Below, piece after piece: positions 1 through 5,042 of a stretch of 5,042 nt of DNA; within the stretch, counting starts at the first letter, position 1; each line of letters opens with the position of its first letter. The notes below the pieces were generated by a model. It saw only the letters and a program-made list of their open reading frames with translations, ran no database searches and was not told where the DNA came from. The stretch lies in NCBI GenBank assembly GCA_017631215.1, contig JAGBTR010000332.1, positions 1 to 5,042 on the forward strand, in the 5' to 3' direction. Source of the stretch: Clostridia bacterium. Its GTDB lineage: Bacteria > Bacillota > Clostridia > Oscillospirales > CAG-272. A program made the position numbers and the translations under genes.

Positions 1-62
1 CATGGTATATGATGAAGGAAGCAGGTCATCTGCCGAGAATGTGATACAGTTACAAAACAAAG

Positions 63-68
63 AAGGAG
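63..68 (+). promoter_or_regulatory. Ribosome binding site of the lipoprotein gene
   Basis: AAGGAG lies 5 bases before the ATG at 74 and 8 bases before the second, adjacent ATG at 77. It sets the start here rather than at the in-frame ATG at position 2, which would put 24 polar residues in front of an otherwise classic lipoprotein signal peptide. I see no convincing promoter in bases 1-62, so the gene's promoter may lie before the window. Confidence 0.8.
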
Positions 69-73
69 TTCAT

Positions 74-442
74 ATGATGAAGCGTATTTTTGCAGTTGCT
101 TTGTTGGTTTGCCTGCTGCTGTGTGGATGTGTGGTCATGACACCCCAGTCCTCTGAATCTGCGACAAAACCGGTGCAGACAGCAGCACCCACCACGCCCA
201 CCACACCCACCACGCCCACCACGCCCCCTGCGTCGGATGACGACGAAGGATTTCAAGATATCCCCCCCACGGGCGGAGTGCCCGCGCCTCCTCCGTATGA
301 TCCCTTTGGCGGCAACGGTGGCAGCACGGGAGGCAATACTGGAGGCAATACCGGTGGCAATACCGGTGGTAATACGGGTGGCAGCACCGGCGGCAATTTG
401 GGTGAAAACGGTGAAATTATTTTACCCAAGGATGAATTTTAA
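74..442 (+). CDS. Small repeat-rich secreted lipoprotein, function unknown
   Basis: This encodes a 122-residue protein that I cannot assign to a named family. Residues 1-18 form a lipoprotein signal peptide: Met-Met-Lys-Arg, a hydrophobic core, then the lipobox Leu-Cys-Gly-Cys with Cys19 as the predicted lipidated residue. The mature protein should therefore be anchored on the outer face of the cytoplasmic membrane. After a Ser/Thr/Gln stretch come four Thr-Thr-Pro units (about residues 40-51), an acidic patch (DDDEGF), a Pro-rich piece, seven Gly-Gly-(Asn/Ser)-(Thr/Leu) units (about 82-109), and a short acidic end (ILPKDEF). There is no globular or catalytic domain. It looks like a flexible wall-spanning linker or a surface protein whose display part is very short. 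The gene appears monocistronic, with a terminator directly after it. Coding is clear from the signal peptide and RBS; the role is unknown. Confidence 0.85.
   Translation: MMKRIFAVALLVCLLLCGCVVMTPQSSESATKPVQTAAPTTPTTPTTPTTPPASDDDEGFQDIPPTGGVPAPPPYDPFGGNGGSTGGNTGGNTGGNTGGNTGGSTGGNLGENGEIILPKDEF
191..226 (+). repeat. Four 9-base tandem units encoding Thr-Thr-Pro
   Basis: Four consecutive copies of ACCACGCCC, one with a single G-to-A change, encode (TTP)4 in frame within the lipoprotein. The copies are nearly identical at DNA level, which suggests recent expansion by slippage. Gain or loss of a unit would change linker length without breaking the frame. Thr/Pro stretches are common wall-spanning linkers. 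Confidence 0.9.
317..400 (+). repeat. Seven 12-base tandem units encoding Gly-Gly-Asn/Ser-Thr
   Basis: Seven in-frame 12-base units of the type GGNGGCAATACN encode GGST, four GGNT, another GGST and finally GGNL. Third-position differences between units show this is older or more diverged than the Thr-Thr-Pro repeat. The unit length keeps the reading frame, so copy-number changes would only alter protein length. Confidence 0.9.
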
Positions 443-454
443 CGAGCTACTTCG

Positions 455-493
455 ACACTGCGCAGCAGCGATATGCCTGCGCAGTGTTTTTTT
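455..493 (+). terminator. Rho-independent terminator after the lipoprotein gene
   Basis: An 11-base perfect stem (ACACTGCGCAG at 455-465 with CTGCGCAGTGT at 477-487) closes an 11-base loop and runs into seven T residues (487-493). It begins 12 bases after the lipoprotein stop codon, so it ends that transcript and separates it from the cysteine-rich gene. Confidence 0.9.
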
Positions 494-513
494 GATCTTG
501 CTCTGCGAAAATT

Positions 514-542
514 TTGTCAAAATGTGTTCTTGTGAATAGAAT
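514..542 (+). promoter_or_regulatory. Candidate SigA-type promoter for the cysteine-rich protein gene
   Basis: TTGTCA (514-519) and TAGAAT (537-542) are separated by 17 bases, a good match to the housekeeping -35/-10 pattern, and lie between the upstream terminator and the gene. Transcription would start near 549, leaving a leader of about 65 bases. The -35 hexamer sits in a small TTTTG-T-CAAAA inverted repeat (512-522). A sporulation sigma factor cannot be excluded, but I did not find a clear match to one. Confidence 0.5.
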
Positions 543-556
543 GATAACGAAGAGAG

Positions 557-570
557 TCGGCGCAAGCCGA
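557..570 (+). other. Small leader hairpin with GCAA tetraloop
   Basis: TCGGC (557-561), loop GCAA, GCCGA (566-570) would form a 5-base-pair hairpin with a GNRA-type tetraloop in the 5' leader of the cysteine-rich gene. The left arm can alternatively pair as GTCGGC (556-561) with GCCGAC (577-582), so two mutually exclusive folds exist. Both are short; a regulatory role is speculative and there is no match to a riboswitch that I recognise. Confidence 0.35.
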
Positions 571-599
571 TGCGATGCCGACCTTTCACATTCCAACAC

Positions 600-606
600 A
601 AGGAGG
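600..606 (+). promoter_or_regulatory. Strong ribosome binding site of the cysteine-rich gene
   Basis: AAGGAGG ends 8 bases before the ATG at 615. This near-perfect Shine-Dalgarno sequence decides the start at 615 over the in-frame upstream ATG at 570, which has no comparable site and lies inside the leader hairpin region. A site this strong suggests abundant translation. Confidence 0.85.
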
Positions 607-614
607 AGACCATT

Positions 615-1484
615 ATGGCAGATAACAGATTCCCCTGCGCGCCGAGTTGCTCGACGGGCAAGGAAACGGTATGCATCGAGACACAGCGCATCCTCGATTC
701 CTGCCGTGACCGCGATTGCTACGAAGACGTTCGCGTATTTCTGACCGATTTCGGCAATGAAATGCTCGAGCGCACAAATAGCATCCGCGTCAAGCATGCG
801 TGTATCGCGTACTCGTCCATTCATCTCGATCCCGTACCCTTCAATCGCGGATTTTATACCGTCCACATCCGCTATTACGTCAAGCTTGACCTTGAGGCCT
901 GCATCGGCGGCGGCAGAGGTCAGGAGATCGACGGTGTGGCGGTACTGGAAAAGAAGGTCGTGCTGTACGGCAGTGAGAGCTGTGTCAATATTTTCAAGAG
1001 CAACCCCGATACCTCCGATTATTGCGCTGAGCCCACGCCCTGCGGGCAGAGCAGAAACGTACCCGTGGCGGTGGTCGAGGTCGTCGATCCTATCGTGCTG
1101 GGCGTGGGGGTTAAGGAGAAGGACAAGTGCCGTTGCTGTTGCTGCTGCTGTGACATCCCCGAGCAGGTCAGCTCGCATTTGGGCGGTAGCCTGACCGATC
1201 ACAATGCGGACCGTTATCTGACCGTCTCGCTGGGCATCTTCTCGGTCGTTCGCATCGTCCGTCCTGCTCAGTATCTGGTAGAGGCAACCGAATATTGTGT
1301 GCCCGATAAGGAATGCATTGCGCACGAGGAGGACGATCCCTGCTGTATGTTCCGCGGTATGCCGTTTCCCGTGTCGGAGTTTTGCCCGCCCTCGCTTCTC
1401 TCGACCACGCGCGGCGGGCAAGGGGACTATGCCGATCGAGCAGGTCGCCAGTCGCCGCTTGATCGCAAGCATTGCGGCTGCTGA
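615..1484 (+). CDS. Cysteine-rich conserved clostridial-type protein with hexa-Cys run, function unknown
   Basis: The product is 289 residues long and has 24 cysteines. Six are consecutive at residues 174-179, just after Cys172, and the protein ends in Cys-Gly-Cys. There is no signal peptide or membrane segment. The first third (for example DCYEDVRVFLTDF around residues 34-46 and the PFNRGFY region near 75-81, followed by alternating beta-strand-like hydrophobics) resembles conserved hypothetical proteins I associate with Clostridia, though I cannot name a family. Valine-rich strands recur at about 150-166 and 203-223, suggesting a duplicated beta domain on either side of the polycysteine linker. 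The last 30 residues are polar and low in hydrophobics. Cytosolic location, high Cys content and a strong RBS would fit a structural, disulfide- or metal-linked protein such as a spore coat component, but that is inference only. The gene stands alone between two terminators. Confidence 0.85.
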   Translation: MADNRFPCAPSCSTGKETVCIETQRILDSCRDRDCYEDVRVFLTDFGNEMLERTNSIRVKHACIAYSSIHLDPVPFNRGFYTVHIRYYVKLDLEACIGGGRGQEIDGVAVLEKKVVLYGSESCVNIFKSNPDTSDYCAEPTPCGQSRNVPVAVVEVVDPIVLGVGVKEKDKCRCCCCCCDIPEQVSSHLGGSLTDHNADRYLTVSLGIFSVVRIVRPAQYLVEATEYCVPDKECIAHEEDDPCCMFRGMPFPVSEFCPPSLLSTTRGGQGDYADRAGRQSPLDRKHCGC

Positions 1485-1490
1485 AATTCA

Positions 1491-1528
1491 AAAATGCAAG
1501 AAGTCGATTGACTTCTTGCATTTTTTTT
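1491..1528 (+). terminator. Strong rho-independent terminator after the cysteine-rich gene
   Basis: A 15-base perfect inverted repeat (1491-1505 with 1510-1524) surrounds a GATT tetraloop and leads into eight T residues (1521-1528). It starts 6 bases after the stop codon. Because the left arm starts with a run of A, the hairpin could also work for transcription from the opposite strand, though no gene is seen converging on it. It insulates the following operon from read-through. Confidence 0.95.
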
Positions 1529-1538
1529 GTATCTGCTA

Positions 1539-1567
1539 TTGACAAAACGATGATAATGTGGTATACT
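1539..1567 (+). promoter_or_regulatory. Near-consensus extended -10 SigA promoter of the citrate synthase operon
   Basis: TTGACA (1539-1544), a 17-base spacer and TATACT (1562-1567) match the SigA consensus at eleven of twelve positions, with an added TGn extension (TGG at 1559-1561). Transcription should begin about 1574, giving a leader of about 30 bases before the ATG at 1605. A promoter this strong normally needs a repressor, which fits the overlapping palindromes and the regulator gene downstream. Confidence 0.88.
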
Positions 1568-1575
1568 TGTATACA
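1561..1575 (+). promoter_or_regulatory. Candidate operator: two GTATAC palindromes over the -10 box and start site
   Basis: GTATAC occurs at 1561-1566 and again at 1569-1574, separated by TT. The second is part of the perfect palindrome TGTATACA (1568-1575), and outer arms AATGT (1555-1559) and ACATT (1573-1577) add further dyad symmetry. GT...AC dyads are typical of GntR/FCD-family operators; GGTATACC-like sites are known for the E. coli relatives UxuR and ExuR. The position over the -10 box would give direct repression. The likely ligand protein is the GntR regulator encoded two genes downstream. Part of the TATA-rich match is unavoidable because of the -10 box, so this is a candidate only. 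Confidence 0.5.
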
Positions 1576-1604
1576 TTAAATCGATCCCAAAGGAGAAGCC
1601 GAGA

Positions 1605-2981
1605 ATGATTGAAATTTCGGATAAAACCAACCTGCTGGAGCAAAAGAATTATCGCTACCAGCTGCAGGACGTCGCAGAGCCTAACCTCTATCGCGAGGTC
1701 TATCCCTACGACGAGGTGCCCAAGGTCACCTTCAACCATCGCCGCGTGCCGATTTCAATGCCGCGCGAGATCTGGATCACCGACACCACGATGCGCGACG
1801 GACAGCAGTCGGTTGAGCCGTATACCGTCAAGCAGATCGTCGATCTTTATAAGCTGCTCTCGCGACTGGGCGGTCCGAAGGGCATCATTCGTCAGAGTGA
1901 GTTTTTCGTATATAGTAAAAAGGATATCGAGGCTCTCGAGGCGTGCCGCGACCTGGGTTTGAAGTTCCCTGAGATCACGACCTGGATCCGCGCCAGCCGC
2001 GAGGATTTCAAGCTGGTCAAGAGCCTGAATATCAAGGAGACGGGTATCCTTGTCAGCTCGTCCGACTATCATATTTTCAAGAAGCTCAAGATGAACCGCC
2101 GTGAGGCGATGAACTTCTATCTGCAGACGGTGGCAGATGCCTTCGAAGCAGGTGTCGTCCCGCGCTGCCATCTGGAGGATATCACGCGCGCTGACTTCTA
2201 CGGCTTTGTCGTGCCCTTTGTCAATGAGCTGATGAAAATGAGTCAGGATGCAGGCATCCCCGTCAAAATCCGCGCCTGCGACACGATGGGCTACGGCGTG
2301 CCGTATACCGAGGTTGCACTGCCGCGAAGCGTGCCCGGCATCATTTACGGTCTCCAGCACTATTCCGACGTTCCCAGCGAACAGCTCGAATGGCACGGTC
2401 ATAACGACTTCTACAAGGCCGTTTCCAATGCCTCTGCCGCTTGGCTGTACGGCGCGTGTGCCGTCAACTGCTCGCTGCTCGGCATTGGTGAGAGAACGGG
2501 TAATATTCCGATCGAGGCGATGGTGTTTGAGTACGCCTCGCTGCGTGGCACGCTGGACGGTATGGATCCGACGGCCATCACCGACATCGCCAACTATTTC
2601 CACGAGGAGATCGGCTACGATATTCCGCCTATGTCGCCGTTCATCGGTCGAAACTTTAACGTCACCCGTGCGGGCATCCACGCGGACGGACTCATGAAGG
2701 ACGAGGAGATCTACAATATCTTTGACACGAAAAAGATCCTCAACCGCGATCCCAGCGTAATGATCACCAAGACCTCGGGTCTGGCGGGCATTGCCTACTG
2801 GATCAATACGACGTATCGTCTGTCCGAAAGTGAGAAGGTGGATAAGAGAGACCCGCTTGTCGTATCTCTCAAGGCTTGGGTCGATCAGCAGTATGCGGAC
2901 GGTCGTCTGACCATCTTGTCCAACTCGGAGCTTGAGGAAAAGATCGTAGAGCTCTCCGAGGGCCGTCTGACTTTGAAATAA
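1605..2981 (+). CDS. Re-citrate synthase (HMGL-like / isopropylmalate synthase superfamily)
   Basis: This 458-residue enzyme belongs to the DRE-TIM metallolyase superfamily and most likely condenses acetyl-CoA with oxaloacetate to citrate with Re stereochemistry, as in Clostridium kluyveri. Visible motifs: TTMRDGQQS (residues 61-69; catalytic Arg64, metal ligand Asp65), RCHLEDITRAD (187-197), CDTMGYG (225-231), the metal-binding HGHND (264-268), GERTGN (295-300) and AGIHADG (356-362). The leucine-type C-terminal allosteric domain of LeuA is absent. The roughly 50-residue N-terminal segment (LQDVAEPNLYR, PYDEVPK) and the bulky-substrate region match what I recall of the C. kluyveri enzyme and are not found in LeuA or NifV. 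The start has AAAGGAG (1589-1595) 9 bases upstream. It leads an operon with a regulator and aconitase, the next enzyme of the pathway, which strongly favours citrate over isopropylmalate or homocitrate as product. Homocitrate synthase is the main alternative. Confidence 0.88.
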   Translation: MIEISDKTNLLEQKNYRYQLQDVAEPNLYREVYPYDEVPKVTFNHRRVPISMPREIWITDTTMRDGQQSVEPYTVKQIVDLYKLLSRLGGPKGIIRQSEFFVYSKKDIEALEACRDLGLKFPEITTWIRASREDFKLVKSLNIKETGILVSSSDYHIFKKLKMNRREAMNFYLQTVADAFEAGVVPRCHLEDITRADFYGFVVPFVNELMKMSQDAGIPVKIRACDTMGYGVPYTEVALPRSVPGIIYGLQHYSDVPSEQLEWHGHNDFYKAVSNASAAWLYGACAVNCSLLGIGERTGNIPIEAMVFEYASLRGTLDGMDPTAITDIANYFHEEIGYDIPPMSPFIGRNFNVTRAGIHADGLMKDEEIYNIFDTKKILNRDPSVMITKTSGLAGIAYWINTTYRLSESEKVDKRDPLVVSLKAWVDQQYADGRLTILSNSELEEKIVELSEGRLTLK

Positions 2982-2983
2982 AC

Positions 2984-2987
2984 GGAG
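2984..2987 (+). promoter_or_regulatory. Ribosome binding site of the regulator gene, ambiguous start
   Basis: GGAG lies 4 bases before the ATG at 2992 and 10 bases before a second in-frame ATG at 2998. Neither spacing is ideal, so the regulator may start at either codon (a difference of two residues). The weak site and the 10-base gap after the citrate synthase stop codon suggest translation partly coupled to the upstream gene and a lower output. Confidence 0.6.
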
Positions 2988-2991
2988 CGTA

Positions 2992-3657
2992 ATGACAATG
3001 AATGGAAGCAGAGGCGCATCTCGCGCCGATTGGGTATTTGAAACGCTGGAGGGTGATATCCTGAGCGGATCCCTTGCCGCAGGCGAGCTTTTGACCGAGC
3101 TTAAGCTGTGCGAGCGTATGGGGCTGAGCCGAACGCCTGTCCGTGAGGCGTTGCACCGATTGATGCAAGAGGGATTGTTGGAGGAGACCACACACGGAAT
3201 GGTTGTGCGCGGCATCTCCGAGAGTGATCTGGCGGATATTTACGAGATCCGCCGTCGCATCGAGGGCTACGCCACCAGACTTTGCGCCGAGCGTATCACC
3301 GAGGAGCAGCTCGCGGAAATGCGCGAGGTGGTCGATCTTCAGGATTTTTATACGGCACGCGGTGGCGCGGCCAATATCCGTGACGCGGACACACGCTTTC
3401 ACGAGATGGTGTATCGCTATTGCGGCAGTGACGTCTTGCATTCGATGCTGACCGATCTGCACCGCAAGATCAAGCGGTTCCGCAAGGCATCGGTGGAAAA
3501 CCCCGAGCGCGCACGCATTGCTGTCCGTGAGCACGCCGACATCCTTCGTGCACTCGAGGCGCGCGATGGCGATAAGGCCGAGCAGCTGGCGGTGCTTCAT
3601 ATCGAAAATGCGAGAGGCAGTATCGTTCTGACAACATCTGCCGATCCGAAAAATTGA
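2992..3657 (+). CDS. GntR family transcriptional regulator, FCD (FadR-type) subfamily
   Basis: The 221-residue product has the usual FadR-subfamily length. Residues about 10-75 form the winged helix-turn-helix, with the hallmark RTPVREAL (47-54) in the recognition helix followed by RLMQEGLLE and a wing. Residues about 80-210 form an all-helical FCD ligand-binding domain with the expected metal/ligand-binding set Asp133, His137 (D-x3-H), His181 and His203. FCD proteins usually bind carboxylates through this metal centre, so citrate, isocitrate or a related organic acid is a plausible effector. It lies between two enzymes of citrate metabolism in one operon and probably controls that operon; the GTATAC palindromes at 1561-1575 are the best operator candidate. 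Family assignment is secure; target and ligand are inferred. If the ATG at 2998 is used, the protein is two residues shorter. Confidence 0.93.
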   Translation: MTMNGSRGASRADWVFETLEGDILSGSLAAGELLTELKLCERMGLSRTPVREALHRLMQEGLLEETTHGMVVRGISESDLADIYEIRRRIEGYATRLCAERITEEQLAEMREVVDLQDFYTARGGAANIRDADTRFHEMVYRYCGSDVLHSMLTDLHRKIKRFRKASVENPERARIAVREHADILRALEARDGDKAEQLAVLHIENARGSIVLTTSADPKN

Positions 3658-3674
3658 GTATAGAGGAGAATATT

Positions 3675-5042
3675 ATGGGACTTACCATTGCACAAAAGAT
3701 CATCAAGGCGCATCTCGTCGAGGGCGAGATGGTGGCAGGACAGGAGATCGCTCTGCGTATGGATCAGACGCTGACGCAGGACGCGACGGGCACGATGGCG
3801 TATCTGGAGTTTGAGGCGATCGGCATCCCGCGTGTCAAGACCGAGCTGAGCGTCGCTTATATCGACCACAATACGCTGCAGTCGGGCTTTGAGAACGCCG
3901 ACGATCACAGATACATCCAGTCGGTTGCCCGCAAGCACGGCATCCGCTTCTCGCGCCCCGGTAACGGCATCTGCCATCAGGTGCATCTCGAGCGCTTCGG
4001 CAAGCCGGGCAAGACGCTCATCGGCTCGGATAGCCATACCCCCACGGGCGGCGGTATCGGTATGCTCGCCTTCGGTGCGGGCGGTATGGACGTCGCGGTC
4101 GCAATGGGCGGCGGCGCGTATCATATCACCATGCCCAAGATGATCAAGGTCAATCTGACGGGCAAGCTGTCCCCGTGGGTCAGCGCCAAGGACGTCAGCC
4201 TTGAGATCCTGCGCATTCTGTCCGTCAAGGGCGGCGTTGGCTACATCATCGAGTGGGGCGGCGAGGGCGTTGATACGCTGTCCGTGCCCGAGCGTGCGAC
4301 CATCACCAATATGGGTACCGAGCTTGGCGCAACGACCTCCATTTTCCCGTCCGACGAGACCACGCGTGCCTTCCTTGCCGCACAGGGCAGAGCAGAGGAC
4401 TACGTACCGCTCGCCAGCGACCCCGATGCCGTTTACGACCGCGTGATCGATATCAACCTCTCCGAGCTTGAGCCGCTACTGGCTTGCCCGCACAGCCCCG
4501 ATAACATCAAGAAGGCAAGCGAGCTTTCGGATATCAAGGTCGATCAGGTCTGTATTGGCTCTTGCACCAACTCGTCGTTGCGCGATATGCTGCGCGTGGC
4601 GGCCATTCTCAAGGGCAAGAAGATCGACGACTCGGTCAGCCTGTCCGTCTCGCCCGGATCGAAGCAGGTGCTGTCGATGATGGCGGATTGCGGCGCGCTG
4701 TCTGATATTATTGCGGCAGGTGCGCGTGTGCTGGAATGCGCGTGCGGCCCTTGCATTGGTATGGGCTTCTCGCCCAATTCGGCAGGCGTTTCGCTCCGTA
4801 CCTTCAACCGTAACTTTGAGGGAAGAAGCGGCACCAAGGACGGTCAGGTCTATCTGGTCTCGCCCGAGCTGGCCGCCGCCTCTGCGCTGACGGGTCATAT
4901 TACCGACCCCAGAACGCTGGGCGACTACCCCGAGATCACGATGCCCATCGATTTCAAGATAAACGATAGTGCAGTTATCCTTCCGGAGAGCCCTGAAAAA
5001 GCCCATGAGATCGAGATTCTTCGCGGTCCCAATATTAAGCCA
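3675..5042 (+). CDS. Aconitate hydratase, Aquifex-type, 3' end outside window
   Basis: An open frame of 456 codons runs from the ATG at 3675 to the window edge without a stop. GAGGAG (3663-3668) lies 6 bases before the start. The product interconverts citrate and isocitrate via cis-aconitate in the cytoplasm and carries a [4Fe-4S] cluster. Motifs: QDATG (residues 35-39), the DHN element (64-66), GSDSHTPTGGG (117-127), and the cluster ligands Cys297 in GSCTNSS plus Cys357 and Cys360 in CGPC. An extra Cys355 precedes the last pair. The short N-terminus and the order of motifs fit the compact clostridial/Aquifex-type aconitase of about 640 residues rather than the long AcnA or AcnB. The sequence stops at the linker (ILRGPNIKP) that leads to the C-terminal swivel domain, so roughly 190 residues are missing. 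LeuC/homoaconitase is the alternative, disfavoured because LeuC ends near here and the citrate synthase is upstream. Confidence 0.93.
   Translation, partial: MGLTIAQKIIKAHLVEGEMVAGQEIALRMDQTLTQDATGTMAYLEFEAIGIPRVKTELSVAYIDHNTLQSGFENADDHRYIQSVARKHGIRFSRPGNGICHQVHLERFGKPGKTLIGSDSHTPTGGGIGMLAFGAGGMDVAVAMGGGAYHITMPKMIKVNLTGKLSPWVSAKDVSLEILRILSVKGGVGYIIEWGGEGVDTLSVPERATITNMGTELGATTSIFPSDETTRAFLAAQGRAEDYVPLASDPDAVYDRVIDINLSELEPLLACPHSPDNIKKASELSDIKVDQVCIGSCTNSSLRDMLRVAAILKGKKIDDSVSLSVSPGSKQVLSMMADCGALSDIIAAGARVLECACGPCIGMGFSPNSAGVSLRTFNRNFEGRSGTKDGQVYLVSPELAAASALTGHITDPRTLGDYPEITMPIDFKINDSAVILPESPEKAHEIEILRGPNIKP

Noticed and set aside
2..73. Longer lipoprotein starting at the ATG at position 2
   Set aside because: It would place 24 polar residues before the signal peptide. 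The AAGGAG at 63-68 is correctly spaced for the ATG at 74 or 77.
191..400. CRISPR array or mobile-element repeat
   Set aside because: The units are 9 and 12 bases, directly abutting without spacers, and in frame inside a coding region.
447..1472. Long minus-strand open frame (341 codons) opposite the cysteine-rich gene
   Set aside because: It is the antisense of a gene with a strong RBS, promoter and terminator on the + strand. Its translation is rich in Arg, His, Ala and Asp with no recognisable domain, and it runs across the intergenic leader and into the upstream terminator.
1360..1484. Possible frameshift near the end of the cysteine-rich gene, because the tail becomes polar and low in complexity
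   Set aside because: The same frame resumes a family-like ending (Cys-Gly-Cys) just before the stop, with a terminator 6 bases later, and the other + frames give no better continuation.
1605..2981. Annotation as LeuA (2-isopropylmalate synthase) or NifV (homocitrate synthase)
   Set aside because: The LeuA C-terminal regulatory domain is absent, the N-terminal segment resembles Re-citrate synthase, and aconitase rather than leucine or nitrogenase genes follows in the operon.
1755..3215. Minus-strand open frame (486 codons) opposite citrate synthase and the regulator
   Set aside because: It spans two clearly real + strand genes with family motifs. Long antisense frames are expected from the GC-rich third codon positions, and its translation has no domain that I recognise.
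4476..5006. Minus-strand open frame (176 codons) opposite aconitase
   Set aside because: It lies fully inside the aconitase coding region, which has all its cluster and active-site motifs on the + strand. There is no RBS or domain for the antisense product.

Overview
The window looks like chromosomal DNA from an anaerobic, fairly GC-rich member of the Clostridia (Oscillospiraceae/Ruminococcaceae-like). This rests on the gene set (a Re-type citrate synthase of the Clostridium kluyveri kind, an Aquifex-type aconitase, a cysteine-rich protein that resembles clostridial hypothetical proteins), strong AGGAGG-type ribosome binding sites, consensus SigA promoters and short hairpin/T-run terminators. 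The taxonomic placement is inference. All supported genes are on the + strand.

Layout. A small secreted lipoprotein with Thr-Thr-Pro and Gly-Gly-Asn-Thr repeats (74-442) is closed by a strong terminator (455-493). Next comes a monocistronic-looking gene (615-1484) for a 289-residue protein with 24 cysteines, including six in a row. It has its own candidate promoter (514-542), a small 5' leader hairpin, and a very strong terminator (1491-1528). The following 76 bases hold an almost perfect extended -10 SigA promoter (1539-1567) and two GTATAC palindromes that straddle its -10 box and the start of transcription.

That promoter drives a tight cluster: Re-citrate synthase (1605-2981), 10 bases, a GntR/FCD-family regulator (2992-3657), 17 bases, and aconitase (3675 to beyond the window end). 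Together the two enzymes convert oxaloacetate plus acetyl-CoA through citrate to isocitrate, the oxidative branch of an incomplete TCA cycle that supplies 2-oxoglutarate and glutamate in anaerobes. The regulator probably senses a carboxylate metabolite and may act at the GTATAC palindromes, giving a self-regulated citrate/isocitrate operon. An isocitrate dehydrogenase gene would be the expected next member beyond the window. The first two genes have no evident functional link to this operon.

The most notable points are the Re-citrate synthase, which is easily misannotated as 2-isopropylmalate or homocitrate synthase, the candidate operator of the embedded regulator, and the undescribed hexa-cysteine protein. 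I saw no RNA genes, mobile elements, CRISPR arrays or pseudogenes.
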